The notes under the pieces are model-generated. The model was not told the DNA's origin. It saw nothing but the letters and a program-made list of their open reading frames with translations, and made no database searches. Shown here one piece after another: positions 15,982 through 25,259 of a stretch of 34,065 nucleotides of DNA. How positions within the stretch are numbered: position 1 is the stretch's first letter; the number at the start of each line of letters is the position of its first letter. Origin of the DNA: Cyclobacteriaceae bacterium (GTDB taxonomy: Bacteria; Bacteroidota; Bacteroidia; Cytophagales; Cyclobacteriaceae); contig CANGZP010000019.1 in assembly GCA_947458475.1 (NCBI GenBank), positions 1-34,065 on the forward strand. Reading direction: 5' to 3'. Position numbers and translations under genes: made by a program.

Positions 15982-16585
15982 TGGTCTTGAAAGCTTTGAT
16001 CCAAGCTAGGAGACCTGCAATGGCGAGGCCCGTGAAAAAAAGGTACTGAAAGGAAGTCAACAGCAACCCTTTGTGAAAATAAAGCGGAATCGAAACCACG
16101 TCCGTTAAGATCCAAAAAATCCAGTTTTCCACTTTTTTCTTCGCCATCAGCCACATCGCCACAAAGGCCGAAGCAGTCGTGAAGGAGTCCCAGTAAGGAA
16201 CCGTACTGTCTGTAAATTCAAGCAAGACAAAAACCAAGAGCAGAAAGGAACTCCCAAAAATGGTCAAGGATACCAGCCAACCCCTTGCATCAAGCCAAGT
16301 GACGGCTAAGGCATCAGCCCCTTTTTTCGGGGTATTCCAGAGGTACCAGCCATAGATAGACATCCCAAAATAGTAGGCATTGATGCCCATATCGGCATAA
16401 AGCCCGTAGTTAAAGCAAATCCACACATAGATCAGCACCGAGACGATGCCTGTAGGATACACCCAAATGTGCTGCTTTGTAGAAAAATACACGGATAGAA
16501 TCCCCATAAACACCGCAAGACCCTCCAGCCAACTGAGTTGCTGCAGCCCTTCTACCAAGCCCGTAAGGAGAAATTCAAAATCCAT
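15968..16585 (-). CDS. pnuC: Nicotinamide riboside transporter PnuC
   Basis: A 205-residue inner-membrane protein of the PnuC family with about seven hydrophobic helices. Characteristic stretches are LEGLAVFMGILSVYFS, WVYPTGIVSVLIYVW and NAYYFGMSIYGWYLW. PnuC admits nicotinamide riboside by facilitated diffusion, driven by phosphorylation inside the cell, which fits the overlapping NadR-type kinase gene. The ATG at 16583-16585 is preferred; the open frame upstream to 16957 runs antisense into uvrA and has no membrane character. I recognised no TPP or NAD riboswitch in the 132 bp before it, but did not fold the region. Confidence 0.93.
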   Translation of the reverse strand: MDFEFLLTGLVEGLQQLSWLEGLAVFMGILSVYFSTKQHIWVYPTGIVSVLIYVWICFNYGLYADMGINAYYFGMSIYGWYLWNTPKKGADALAVTWLDARGWLVSLTIFGSSFLLLVFVLLEFTDSTVPYWDSFTTASAFVAMWLMAKKKVENWIFWILTDVVSIPLYFHKGLLLTSFQYLFFTGLAIAGLLAWIKAFKTNAHV

Positions 16586-16717
16586 GATGCGAAGAAAAGG
16601 ATAATTTTGAGAGCCAAAACCTAAGCCACCGGTTAAATTAGGTTCCTTCCCCTCAAATTTGTGGCAAAGAATTAACTTTTCCTGCAGTTGCCAGGTTTGA
16701 TTGCTAAATTGCGCTTT

Positions 16718-19519
16718 ATGACGTTGCCCAGTTTCCCGCACAACCAAGACATTGATTCCCTCGATCCGAAGGACTTTATTTTGATCAAAAATGCTCAGGT
16801 CAACAACCTGAAGCAGCTCAGTGTGGCCATCCCTAGAAATGCCTTTGTGGTCATCACGGGTTTGTCGGGCTCGGGCAAATCCTCCTTGGCCTTTGACACC
16901 CTTTTTGCAGAGGGACAGCGCATGTATGTGGAGAGTTTGAGCTCCTATGCCCGCCAATTTCTAGGCAGAATGGAGAAGCCCGAAGTGGAATACATCAAGG
17001 GTGTGGCTCCCGCTATTGCGATCCAACAAAAAGTAAGCACCAAAAATCCGCGCTCCACGGTAGGCACTACCACCGAAATCTACGATTACCTGAAACTCTT
17101 TTTTGCGCGGGTAGGCAAAACCTACTCTCCCATTTCTGGGAAAGAGGTCAAGCACCATACCGTCAGCGACATTGTAGATTTTGTGCATTCCTTTGAGGAA
17201 GGTTCCAAAGTGATGGTTTCCTGTCCCCTGCAACCCAATGGTGATCGGAAATTGGATAAAGAGCTGGAGCTGCTCCTTCAGAAAGGCTATACCCGAGTAC
17301 TACGGGATGGTGAAGTTTTGCTTTTAGAAGAACTGTTGGGAGGAGGAAAAATCGAAAAAGGGAACTATGAAATCCTGATTGATCGCTTGACCGTACAGAA
17401 AGAAGACGAGGACAACCAGTTCCGTCTTTCTGACTCCATACAAACTGCCCTCTTTGAAGGGCATGGAAATTGCAAAATCACCCTCCCTGGACTAGAAACT
17501 CGTACCTTCTCAGACCGATTTGAGTTGGACGGGATGAGTTTTGAGCTTCCGTCTGTCAATTTCTTCTCCTTCAACAATCCCTATGGCGCCTGCAAGCGCT
17601 GCGAAGGCTTTGGAACTGTCTTGGGTATCGATCGAGATTTGGTCATCCCTGACAAGGAACTTTCGGTGTACGAGGGAGCCATTGCACCTTGGCGAGGAGA
17701 AAGTGGAAAAGGCTGGTTGGAGCCCTTATTGAAAAAAGGTATCGATTTTAATTTTCCCATTCACCGCGCTTACCAAGACCTCACAGAGAACGAAAAAGAG
17801 TTGATTTGGACAGGAAATGGGTATTTCCGAGGACTCAACGAATTCTTCGAAGACCTCGAGTCCAAGACCTATAAAATCCAGTACCGGGTGATGCTCTCCC
17901 GATTCCGGGGACGTACGGCCTGTCCCGATTGTCGGGGCACACGCCTGCGAAAGGATGCCTCCTATGTCAAAATAGCCGGAAAGTCCATCACCGACCTGGT
18001 TTTGATGCCCATTGAAGATGCCCTCCATTTTTTCCAGACGATCCAACTTTCTGCACACGAAGCCAAATTGGCCAACCGACTCCTGAAAGAGATCAGCAGC
18101 CGATTGGAGTTTATGCACCAGGTAGGACTCGGCTACTTGACCCTCAACCGACTTACTTCTAGCCTTTCTGGGGGCGAGTACCAGCGCATCAAGCTGGCTA
18201 CCTCCCTGGGTTCGGCCTTGGTTGGCTCCATGTATATCCTGGATGAACCGAGTATTGGACTGCATCCGCGGGATACCGACCGACTGATTGAGGTGCTCAA
18301 AGCCTTGAAAAATCTAGGTAACACCGTCATTGTTGTGGAGCATGAGGAAAAAGTGATGAAGGCTGCCGACCAAATCATTGACATTGGTCCCGAAGCCGGT
18401 GCAAAAGGAGGGGAATTGCTTTTCCAAGGAAGCATTGAAGAGCTGATTGCAACCGGGCAAACCTACACGGCAAAATACCTTCGCGGGGAGGAAAAAATAT
18501 TCAACAAGACCACCAACCGAACTTGGAAAGATTCCATCTGGGTGAAAGGCGCTCGAGAAAACAACCTGAAAAATTTAGCGGTACAATTTCCACTGCATAC
18601 CCTTACCGTCATCACCGGCGTATCGGGTTCGGGCAAGTCTACGCTCGTGAAGAAAATCCTCTATCCTGCCCTGGGAAGACTGTTGGGCACGGTGATGGAC
18701 GAGGCGGGCAAGTACGATAAGCTCGAGGGAGACTACAAAAAGGTCACGCAAGTGGAGTTTGTAGATCAAAACCCCATCGGCAAGTCCTCCCGCTCCAACC
18801 CCGTCACCTACGTGAAGGCTTACGATGTGATCCGCACCCTCTTTTCAGAGCAGCCGCTCTCCAAACAGCGGGGCTACAAGCCAGCCTTTTTCTCCTTCAA
18901 TGTAGATGGAGGACGCTGTGAAGCCTGCCAAGGAGAGGGAAACGTGACCGTAGAAATGCAGTTTATGGCGGACATCCACCTCACCTGCGAGTCTTGCAAG
19001 GGCAAGCGCTTCAAAAATGAAATTTTGGAGGTAACCTACAAGGACAAGAATATCTCCGAAGTGCTCGACATGACGATTGATGAAGCCATCGATTTTTTCA
19101 GCGGAAAGTCCCAACTCGTCAATCGTTTGCTTCCACTGCAGGAAGTGGGATTGGGCTACATTGGGATGGGTCAGAGTTCGAATACCCTCTCAGGAGGCGA
19201 GGCACAGCGCGTGAAGTTGGCTTCCTTCCTAGGCAAAGGCGGAACCAAAACCGGCGATCACATCCTTTTTATCTTTGATGAGCCGACCACCGGCTTGCAT
19301 TTTCACGACATCAGCAAGCTCTTGATTAGTGTCAATGCATTGATCGAGCAAGGGCACTCCGTGCTGATCATCGAGCACAACACCGAGGTGATCAAGTGTG
19401 CAGATTGGGTGATCGACTTGGGTCCTGAAGGAGGAAATAAAGGCGGAAATCTCACCTTTGCCGGTACTCCGGAAGACCTGGCGAAGGAGAAAGGGAATTT
19501 TACGGGGGCCTATTTGTGA
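16718..19519 (+). CDS. uvrA: Excinuclease ABC subunit UvrA
   Basis: A 933-residue DNA damage-recognition ATPase of nucleotide excision repair, normally a dimer working with UvrB and UvrC. Two ABC modules are complete: Walker A GLSGSGKSS (near residue 50) and GVSGSGKST (near 635), with signatures SLSGGEYQRIKLA and TLSGGEAQRVKLA. The zinc modules include CKRCEGFG and CPDCRG in the first half and CEACQGEG with CESCKGKRF in the second. The ATG at 16718 is preferred over a TTG 30 bases upstream. It is divergent from pnuC. I saw no SOS box, consistent with Bacteroidota lacking the E. coli-type motif. Confidence 0.97.
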   Translation: MTLPSFPHNQDIDSLDPKDFILIKNAQVNNLKQLSVAIPRNAFVVITGLSGSGKSSLAFDTLFAEGQRMYVESLSSYARQFLGRMEKPEVEYIKGVAPAIAIQQKVSTKNPRSTVGTTTEIYDYLKLFFARVGKTYSPISGKEVKHHTVSDIVDFVHSFEEGSKVMVSCPLQPNGDRKLDKELELLLQKGYTRVLRDGEVLLLEELLGGGKIEKGNYEILIDRLTVQKEDEDNQFRLSDSIQTALFEGHGNCKITLPGLETRTFSDRFELDGMSFELPSVNFFSFNNPYGACKRCEGFGTVLGIDRDLVIPDKELSVYEGAIAPWRGESGKGWLEPLLKKGIDFNFPIHRAYQDLTENEKELIWTGNGYFRGLNEFFEDLESKTYKIQYRVMLSRFRGRTACPDCRGTRLRKDASYVKIAGKSITDLVLMPIEDALHFFQTIQLSAHEAKLANRLLKEISSRLEFMHQVGLGYLTLNRLTSSLSGGEYQRIKLATSLGSALVGSMYILDEPSIGLHPRDTDRLIEVLKALKNLGNTVIVVEHEEKVMKAADQIIDIGPEAGAKGGELLFQGSIEELIATGQTYTAKYLRGEEKIFNKTTNRTWKDSIWVKGARENNLKNLAVQFPLHTLTVITGVSGSGKSTLVKKILYPALGRLLGTVMDEAGKYDKLEGDYKKVTQVEFVDQNPIGKSSRSNPVTYVKAYDVIRTLFSEQPLSKQRGYKPAFFSFNVDGGRCEACQGEGNVTVEMQFMADIHLTCESCKGKRFKNEILEVTYKDKNISEVLDMTIDEAIDFFSGKSQLVNRLLPLQEVGLGYIGMGQSSNTLSGGEAQRVKLASFLGKGGTKTGDHILFIFDEPTTGLHFHDISKLLISVNALIEQGHSVLIIEHNTEVIKCADWVIDLGPEGGNKGGNLTFAGTPEDLAKEKGNFTGAYL

Positions 19520-19524
19520 AAATT

Positions 19525-19552
19525 GTACGAAGTACCAAGTACAATGTACCAA
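19525..19552 (+). repeat. Degenerate heptad array, GTACNNN type
   Basis: Four units in exact phase: GTACGAA, GTACCAA, GTACAAT and GTACCAA. It starts 5 bp after the uvrA stop. It is the uninterrupted counterpart of the array at 33756, which is split by a palindrome. Confidence 0.78.
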
Positions 19553-19592
19553 GACACTTATCGAGCAGAATACCAGTCCTAATTCAAATTCC

Positions 19593-19655
19593 TACTTTGT
19601 ACTTGGTACGTGGTACATTGTCCAATCTTGCTACTTGCTACTAGATACTTGCTAC
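19593..19655 (+). repeat. Nine consecutive heptads running into the quinone oxidoreductase 3' end
   Basis: The units are TACTTTG, TACTTGG, TACGTGG, TACATTG, TCCAATC, TTGCTAC, TTGCTAC, TAGATAC and TTGCTAC, all in one 7-bp phase. The last three overlap the end of the minus-strand gene at 19641 and supply its stop codon and final residues. Two heptad types (TACNNNG and TTGCTAC) are joined without a phase change. Confidence 0.8.
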
Positions 19656-20627
19656 TAATAAAACTACTCCCTTCCCCAGCATTTTCCGATCCATCAGATC
19701 CTGCAAAGCTTGAGGCGCCTCGGAAAGCGTATATTTTTTGCCGACATGCTGGGCAATCGCACCTTCTTGAATCCATGCCAGCAGCTGCCGGGTATTCTGA
19801 AGGCTTGCTTTGGGCTCCAACTTGGCAAATTGTCCCCAAAACACACCCACCACAGCGCAGCCTTTCAACAAGGGGAGATTCATTGGAAGCTTGGGAATCT
19901 CTCCATTGGCAAAGCCAACCACCAAATAGCGCCCTTTCCAAGCCATCCCACGCAGGGCAGCTTCGGAAAACTTTCCTCCTACCGGATCATACACCACATC
20001 CACTCCTTTCCCTCCAGTCAGCTCTTTGATTCGAGTTTTTAAATCCTCCGTTTCGTAATTAATCGTTTCCACGGCCCCCTTTTCTCGGCAGAGCGCCAGT
20101 TTTTCTTCGGTCGATGCTGCCGCAATCACCCGGGCACCCATCAAGGTGCCTAATTCCACTGCCGCCAAGCCCACACCCCCTGCGGCGCCAAGCACCAAGA
20201 GCGTTTCCCCCGCCTGCAGCTGCGCACGATCTTTCAGTGCATGGTAGGAAGTGCCGTAGGTATAGAGTGTGGTCGCAGCTACCTCAGCTGAGAGACCGGG
20301 AGGCAAAGGAAAAACCCGATCCAGATCTACGGCTACTTTCTCCGCAAAGCCTCCCCAACCACATAGCGCAAGTACGCGCTGCCCCAATTCAAATCCCTGT
20401 ACCTCATCGCCCAATTCCACGATAGTGCCGGCCACTTCTCCGCCAGGCGAGAAAGGCAGTTCGGGGGTAAACTGGTATTTATTTTGGATAATCAATACAT
20501 CTGGAAAGTTGACCCCACAGGCCTCCACTGCGATGACCACCTGCTTGGAACTCGAAATAGGGCTGGGAATATCCAGTACCTGTAAGGTATCCGGAAGTCC
20601 AAATTGGGAACAGACAACTGCTTTCAT
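19641..20627 (-). CDS. NADPH:quinone oxidoreductase-like medium-chain dehydrogenase
   Basis: A 328-residue zinc-independent medium-chain dehydrogenase/reductase of the quinone oxidoreductase group. The GroES-like half opens with MKAVVCSQFGLPDTL and has CGVNFPDVLIIQNKYQ; the Rossmann half has LGAAGGVGLAAVELG for NADPH binding. The cysteine ligands of the catalytic and structural zinc sites of alcohol dehydrogenases are absent. The ATG at 20625-20627 begins the domain; an upstream extension to 20738 is not domain-like. The final codons (V-A-S-I-stop) lie inside the TTGCTAC heptad array, so the natural C-terminus may have been replaced. The gene is divergent from the M20 dipeptidase. Confidence 0.92.
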   Translation of the reverse strand: MKAVVCSQFGLPDTLQVLDIPSPISSSKQVVIAVEACGVNFPDVLIIQNKYQFTPELPFSPGGEVAGTIVELGDEVQGFELGQRVLALCGWGGFAEKVAVDLDRVFPLPPGLSAEVAATTLYTYGTSYHALKDRAQLQAGETLLVLGAAGGVGLAAVELGTLMGARVIAAASTEEKLALCREKGAVETINYETEDLKTRIKELTGGKGVDVVYDPVGGKFSEAALRGMAWKGRYLVVGFANGEIPKLPMNLPLLKGCAVVGVFWGQFAKLEPKASLQNTRQLLAWIQEGAIAQHVGKKYTLSEAPQALQDLMDRKMLGKGVVLLVASI

Positions 20628-20699
20628 AGTTGGGGGGTTTTGCCGAAGGCGTGGAGATACAAAAGAAGGAAAAAAGAAGGAATATTGGCTCGAAAGGGA

Positions 20700-20707
20700 T
20701 AATTTTG
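20700..20707 (+). promoter_or_regulatory. -7 promoter box for the M20 dipeptidase gene
   Basis: TAATTTTG is a perfect match to TAnnTTTG and lies 29 bp before the ATG at 20737. A TTG at the canonical -33 distance is not evident, so the call rests on the -7 box alone. Confidence 0.45.
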
Positions 20708-20736
20708 AGTCCAATTCACCCCTAAGACTTTCTTTC

Positions 20737-22125
20737 ATGTCCGTAGCATCCTACCTCGAAAAAAATAAAGATCGCTTTCTTCAAGAACTCTTTGACCTGC
20801 TCCGCATCCCATCGGTAAGTGCCGATCCCAAGTTTAAGCAGGATGTGGTCGCAGCTGCTCACTTTGTCAAAGAAGCTATGGAAAAAGCAGGAGCTGATAC
20901 GGTTGAAATCTGTGAGACGGCGGGCTATCCCATCGTCTATGGGGAAAAAATAATTGACCCAGCACTTCCAACAGTCCTCGTCTACGGGCACTACGACGTG
21001 CAGCCGGCAGATCCCTACGAACTATGGGATTCACCTCCTTTTGAACCCGTTCTCAAGAAAACGGCCATCCATCCAGAAGGCGCTATCTTTGCCAGAGGCG
21101 CTGCAGACGACAAAGGACAGTTTTACATGCACATCAAGGCCTTCGAAGCGATGATGGCTACCGGCGCTCTTCCCTGCAATGTCAAATTTATGATCGAAGG
21201 CGAGGAGGAAATCGGCTCGGATAACTTGGACACCTTTGTGCTGGCCAACAAGGAGCGCCTCAAGGCAGATGTCATCTTAATTTCTGACACGCACATGATT
21301 GGCATGCAGGATCCTTCCATCACGGTGGGTCTTCGCGGCATGGCCTACATGGAGGTAGAAGTCACTGGATCCAACCGGGATCTGCACTCCGGTACCTATG
21401 GAGGAGCGGTGGCCAACCCGATCAATGTGCTCTGCAAAATGATCGCTTCCCTCAAGGACGAAAACGAGCACATCACCATCCCAGGGTTTTACGAGAAAGT
21501 ACAAGAACTAAGTGCTGCCCAGCGTCAGCGCCTCAACGAGGCTCCATTTGACCTTGCCGAATACAAGGGCAAACTAGATATCCAAGACGTACACGGAGAA
21601 AAAGGCTACAGTACCATTGAGCGAGTAGGCATCCGACCTACCCTAGACGTGAATGGCATCTGGGGTGGCTACACTGGCGAGGGAGCCAAAACAGTACTTC
21701 CTTCCAAAGCTTACGCCAAGATATCCATGCGTCTGGTACCAGATCAGGACTGGCACGAAATTGCTACGCTTTTTGAAAATCATTTCAAGGCCATTGCCCC
21801 GGCTTCCGTGACGGTAAAAGTAAAAGCCCACCATGGTGGCGCGCCTGCCGTGGTGTCGGATTCTTCTTTGGGCTACCAAGCAGCTGAGGCGGCTATGGAG
21901 GAAACCTTCGGCAAACGACCCATCCCAACCCGTGAGGGTGGCTCCATTCCCATCGTGGCCCTCTTCCAAAAGGAACTGGGTTCGGACCCGATCCTCTTCG
22001 GCTTTGGCCTGGATACGGATGCACTTCACTCTCCCAACGAGCACTATGGAGTGAAAAACTACCTCATTGGCATCGAAACCATCGCCGCCTTTTTCAGACA
22101 CTTTAGCGCTGCCCACGGAAAGTAA
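20737..22125 (+). CDS. M20-family dipeptidase
   Basis: A 462-residue metallopeptidase of the M20 (PepV/carnosinase-like) group. The di-metal site is visible: His85 and Asp87 in YGHYDVQPADP, the bridging Asp124 in RGAADDKGQ, catalytic and ligand glutamates in EGEEEIGSDN (about 155-160), an Asp in LISDTHMIG and His in DALHSPNEHYG near the C-terminus. It presumably cleaves dipeptides in the cytoplasm; no signal peptide is seen. A longer frame from 20269 overlaps the opposite-strand oxidoreductase and was rejected. Confidence 0.94.
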   Translation: MSVASYLEKNKDRFLQELFDLLRIPSVSADPKFKQDVVAAAHFVKEAMEKAGADTVEICETAGYPIVYGEKIIDPALPTVLVYGHYDVQPADPYELWDSPPFEPVLKKTAIHPEGAIFARGAADDKGQFYMHIKAFEAMMATGALPCNVKFMIEGEEEIGSDNLDTFVLANKERLKADVILISDTHMIGMQDPSITVGLRGMAYMEVEVTGSNRDLHSGTYGGAVANPINVLCKMIASLKDENEHITIPGFYEKVQELSAAQRQRLNEAPFDLAEYKGKLDIQDVHGEKGYSTIERVGIRPTLDVNGIWGGYTGEGAKTVLPSKAYAKISMRLVPDQDWHEIATLFENHFKAIAPASVTVKVKAHHGGAPAVVSDSSLGYQAAEAAMEETFGKRPIPTREGGSIPIVALFQKELGSDPILFGFGLDTDALHSPNEHYGVKNYLIGIETIAAFFRHFSAAHGK

Positions 22126-22199
22126 ATTTTCCGATTCGCTAGAGGGTTGAGAAACCTTCGCGTCCCCTTTGCTGTTTTCCTTGGTAAACCCAGCTTTTC

Positions 22200-24284
22200 A
22201 TGTTCCAATTCTCAAAAAAGTCAGTCCTGCTCCTCACACTTTTCCTTCTGCTCTTGAGCCCTTTGGCACAGGCTCAGTTGGTGAAGCCCCCTGTTTGGAA
22301 CATCCGACTGGAGGGCAAGGAACTCGAAGTGGGCAAGACTGCCACCCTGGTGATGGAAGCGCAAATCCCCATGGGCTGGTACGTGTATTCCAATGATTTT
22401 GACAAGAATCTCGGCCCTTTACTGACCGAATTTATTCCTGCAAACTCGCCCGATTTTTCGGTGGCAGGAAAGCTTCAAGGTATCCAGGCCAAAAAGAAAT
22501 ACGACGAGGTATGGGAGGGAGATATCACTTACTTTATGGGAAAAGGGCGCTTTGAGCAGCCCATTACGCTACTGAGCACTGCGGGAGTTGTTAAAGGCTC
22601 CCTCGAGTACCAAATGTGCACGGATCTCACTGGGCAGTGCATCAACTACGAGCAGGACATCGAGGTCAGATTCACGGCCAAAGCTGCTACTGTAATTGCT
22701 CAAGAAGCTACCCCGGTTCAGAAGGCCGATACCTCCACTTCCGCTACACCAGCATTAACGGAGAATTCCTCTGTGGAAACTGCGGACTCTATCCAGGAGT
22801 CAGCAATTCCTGAGGAGCAAAAAGTCCCCCTAGCGGATGGCGCAGAATCAGAATCCCTAGTTGGATTTATGGTGCTGGCCTTTTTGGCCGGACTCGCTGC
22901 GCTGATCACCCCTTGCGTATTCCCGATGATCCCGATGACCGTGAGCTTCTTTACCGGAAGAGCTAAAAAACGATCCGAAGGTATCCGGCAGGCATTTATC
23001 TACGGCATTTCGATTATTGGTATTTACACCATCGCTGGCACCGCCTTAGCCGCTATTCAGGGGCCTGAGTTTGCCAACTGGTTAGCAACCCACTGGGTGC
23101 CCAATGTCTTCTTCTTCGCCATTTTTGTGGTGTTTGCCTTGGCCTTTTTGGGGATGTTTGAACTCACACTGCCATCAAGCTTTGTCAACAAAATAGATGC
23201 AAAAGCAGAAAAAGGAGGACTTGGAGGCGTATTCTTCATGGCCTTTACCTTGGTACTCGTATCCTTCTCCTGCACCGGGCCGATTGTCGGATCCATCTTG
23301 ATTTCCTCCGCAGGGGGAGAACTGGTGAAGCCTGTCCTAGGCATGTTTTCCTTTGGCCTGGCCTTTGCCATTCCCTTTACCCTATTTGCGATCTTCCCCG
23401 AATGGATGCAGCGACTTCCCAAGTCTGGAGGCTGGCTGAATACCGTGAAGGTGGTCTTGGGCTTCCTCGAATTGGCCTTGGCCTTCAAGTTCCTCTCCAT
23501 CGCCGACCTAGTCTACCATTGGGGCATCTTGGACCGGGACATCTTCCTCGCCATTTGGATCGTCATCTTCTCCGCCTTGGGTCTTTACCTACTGGGAAAA
23601 ATCAGACTTCCGCACGACTCCAAGATGGAGCACCTCGGGGTTCCCCGACTCTTGCTCGCCTTAGTCACGTTTACCTTTGTGGTTTACATGATCCCTGGGC
23701 TTTGGGGAGCTCCATTGAAACTCCTCAGCGGCTACCTGCCTCCAATCACCACACAGCAGTTTAGCCTGACTGGAAGCACTGCAACTAACGAATCAACCCC
23801 CTCTTCAACCGAAGTGGTGCTGTACGGTGATTTACTCAAAATCCCTCACGGCATCCCCGGTTACTTCGCCTACGAACAAGCCCTTGCTGCTGCCAAGCGG
23901 GAAGGAAAGCCCCTGCTCATTGACTTTACTGGCCACGGCTGTGTGAACTGTCGCAAAATGGAAGAGAATGTCTGGGTCGATCCCCAGGTAATGACGCGAT
24001 TGAAGGAAGACTTTGTGATGGTGGCCTTGTACATCGACGAGCGTCTCGAACTTCCCGAGAGCAAATGGTATACCTCCAGCTACGATGGGAAGGAGAAAAA
24101 AACCTTGGGCAAGCAAAATGCCGATTTCCAAATCACCCGCTTCAACAACAACGCCCAGCCTTACTATGTGATTTTGGATCACCAAGAGCAACTATTGGCT
24201 ACTCCAAGGGGCTATGACACCGACATTTCTGCGTTCGTGGCATTTTTGGATGGGGCCAAAGCCAAGTTTCAGTCCAAAAAATAA
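22200..24284 (+). CDS. dsbD: Thiol:disulfide interchange protein DsbD
   Basis: A 694-residue three-part protein that passes electrons from cytoplasmic thioredoxin to periplasmic disulfide-reduction pathways. A signal peptide (residues 1-25) precedes the N-terminal immunoglobulin-like domain with Cys140 and Cys147. The central part (about 220-500) has eight or so membrane helices with the redox pair Cys239 (TPCVFPMIP) and Cys358 (SFSCTGP), about 120 residues apart as in E. coli. The C-terminal thioredoxin-like domain has CVNC (Cys581, Cys584). All three Cys pairs are present, so it should be active. The gene ends 3 bp before the convergent RES toxin stop. Confidence 0.95.
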   Translation: MFQFSKKSVLLLTLFLLLLSPLAQAQLVKPPVWNIRLEGKELEVGKTATLVMEAQIPMGWYVYSNDFDKNLGPLLTEFIPANSPDFSVAGKLQGIQAKKKYDEVWEGDITYFMGKGRFEQPITLLSTAGVVKGSLEYQMCTDLTGQCINYEQDIEVRFTAKAATVIAQEATPVQKADTSTSATPALTENSSVETADSIQESAIPEEQKVPLADGAESESLVGFMVLAFLAGLAALITPCVFPMIPMTVSFFTGRAKKRSEGIRQAFIYGISIIGIYTIAGTALAAIQGPEFANWLATHWVPNVFFFAIFVVFALAFLGMFELTLPSSFVNKIDAKAEKGGLGGVFFMAFTLVLVSFSCTGPIVGSILISSAGGELVKPVLGMFSFGLAFAIPFTLFAIFPEWMQRLPKSGGWLNTVKVVLGFLELALAFKFLSIADLVYHWGILDRDIFLAIWIVIFSALGLYLLGKIRLPHDSKMEHLGVPRLLLALVTFTFVVYMIPGLWGAPLKLLSGYLPPITTQQFSLTGSTATNESTPSSTEVVLYGDLLKIPHGIPGYFAYEQALAAAKREGKPLLIDFTGHGCVNCRKMEENVWVDPQVMTRLKEDFVMVALYIDERLELPESKWYTSSYDGKEKKTLGKQNADFQITRFNNNAQPYYVILDHQEQLLATPRGYDTDISAFVAFLDGAKAKFQSKK

Positions 24285-24287
24285 GAG

Positions 24288-24749
24288 TCAGACCCCAAAA
24301 AACCGCGAATCAAAGGGAAAATCCACCCTGCTCTTGATCTGAATTCGTTCAAAATCTGGATGTGCGGGATTCATCAAGTAATTGAAATCCCCAGGCACTA
24401 CGGCCGAGGGTACTTGCAGCACACAACTTTCTGCTGCAGCTACAAATTCATCTCCGATTCGCTGCGTTGGTATGAGGTGTGGAAAGTTATTCCATCCTAC
24501 AGGAAGGTTAGCTGGAGCTAGCGCCCTCAAACTCACCTCATCGGAAATTTCCAATTCAACCATTTCATAGTCCTTGGGCAAGAGCCCGAGAGAAAGATGC
24601 ACCGCCACTTCAGCCATGGCCAAAGCACGGCTATCTGCACAGTAGATCAGCGCCGTTCCTTTGGAATTCCAGCGATTGCCCGAACGAGCAGCTCCTTCAC
24701 CAGATAAAGGATTCGCATACTTTTTCCGTACCAAGCGAAAGGCACGCAT
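24288..24749 (-). CDS. RES-domain toxin of a RES/Xre toxin-antitoxin system
   Basis: A 153-residue RES protein. RES toxins are ADP-ribosyltransferase-fold enzymes; characterised members destroy NAD or modify a metabolic target. Visible conserved elements are FRLVRKKYANPLSGEGA, RWNSKGTALIYCADSRALAMAEVAVH (Arg26, Tyr36 and Glu47 region) and CVLQVPSAVVPGDFNYLMNP with the late conserved serine. The ATG overlaps the antitoxin stop codon (ATGA), so the pair is translated together from the promoter at 25260-25303. Confidence 0.94.
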   Translation of the reverse strand: MRAFRLVRKKYANPLSGEGAARSGNRWNSKGTALIYCADSRALAMAEVAVHLSLGLLPKDYEMVELEISDEVSLRALAPANLPVGWNNFPHLIPTQRIGDEFVAAAESCVLQVPSAVVPGDFNYLMNPAHPDFERIQIKSRVDFPFDSRFFGV

Positions 24750-25255
24750 CAGACAAATATCCCTTGATCGATGCGGTGCAGCTCCTGGATGACTAGCTCT
24801 TGGCCATAGGAATCTTTCAACAACTCCAACGGCATTTTACCACCAAGCGCTGGACTGGCAGCATTGAGCCAAGCTTGGAACTCCTCTGGAATATCAAATA
24901 CCTCCAAGCCTAGGGCAGTCACTTCTGCTAGCTCTAGGATCTTCTCGGAATGGATGGATTTGAAGAGGTAGTCTGGCTCTTTCTTGTAGCGCTGCAAGGA
25001 CTTGAGGGAGATATCCAAAAAATCCGACCACTCCTCGTCTGAAAAAGGAGCCATTTCTTTAATTGTCAAAAAAAGCGAGGTAGGTATCCCCTTACGAATC
25101 ATCTCCACCAGCAGCATGCGATCGGCAAAGAAAGCAGTCAACAACAGCCCTTGAGTCAAGGCCTGCTGGGTTGCATAGCGGGGCAAAGACCTGGCATAGG
25201 TGGTCATTTCTTCCGCTACGAGATGGACTTTTGCGGGGGGAGGAATTGGATACAT
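24749..25255 (-). CDS. Xre/MbcA/ParS-type antitoxin of the RES/Xre pair
   Basis: A 168-residue antitoxin. The N-terminal half holds a helical, degenerate Xre-like DNA-binding region (FSDEEWSDFLDISLKSLQRY). The C-terminal toxin-binding domain is clear: SEKILELAEVTALGLEVF, FQAWLNAASPALGGKMPLELL and a terminal HRIDQGIFV, which in this family blocks the RES active site. It is expected to neutralise the downstream toxin and to repress its own promoter. The ATG at 25253-25255 begins 4 bp downstream of a perfect inverted repeat that is the obvious operator candidate. Confidence 0.94.
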   Translation of the reverse strand: MYPIPPPAKVHLVAEEMTTYARSLPRYATQQALTQGLLLTAFFADRMLLVEMIRKGIPTSLFLTIKEMAPFSDEEWSDFLDISLKSLQRYKKEPDYLFKSIHSEKILELAEVTALGLEVFDIPEEFQAWLNAASPALGGKMPLELLKDSYGQELVIQELHRIDQGIFV

Positions 25256-25259
25256 AATG

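Noticed and set aside
16586-16717. Riboswitch upstream of pnuC
   Set aside because: No TPP-riboswitch consensus or NAD-II-like conserved core was recognised by eye; a covariance-model search would decide.
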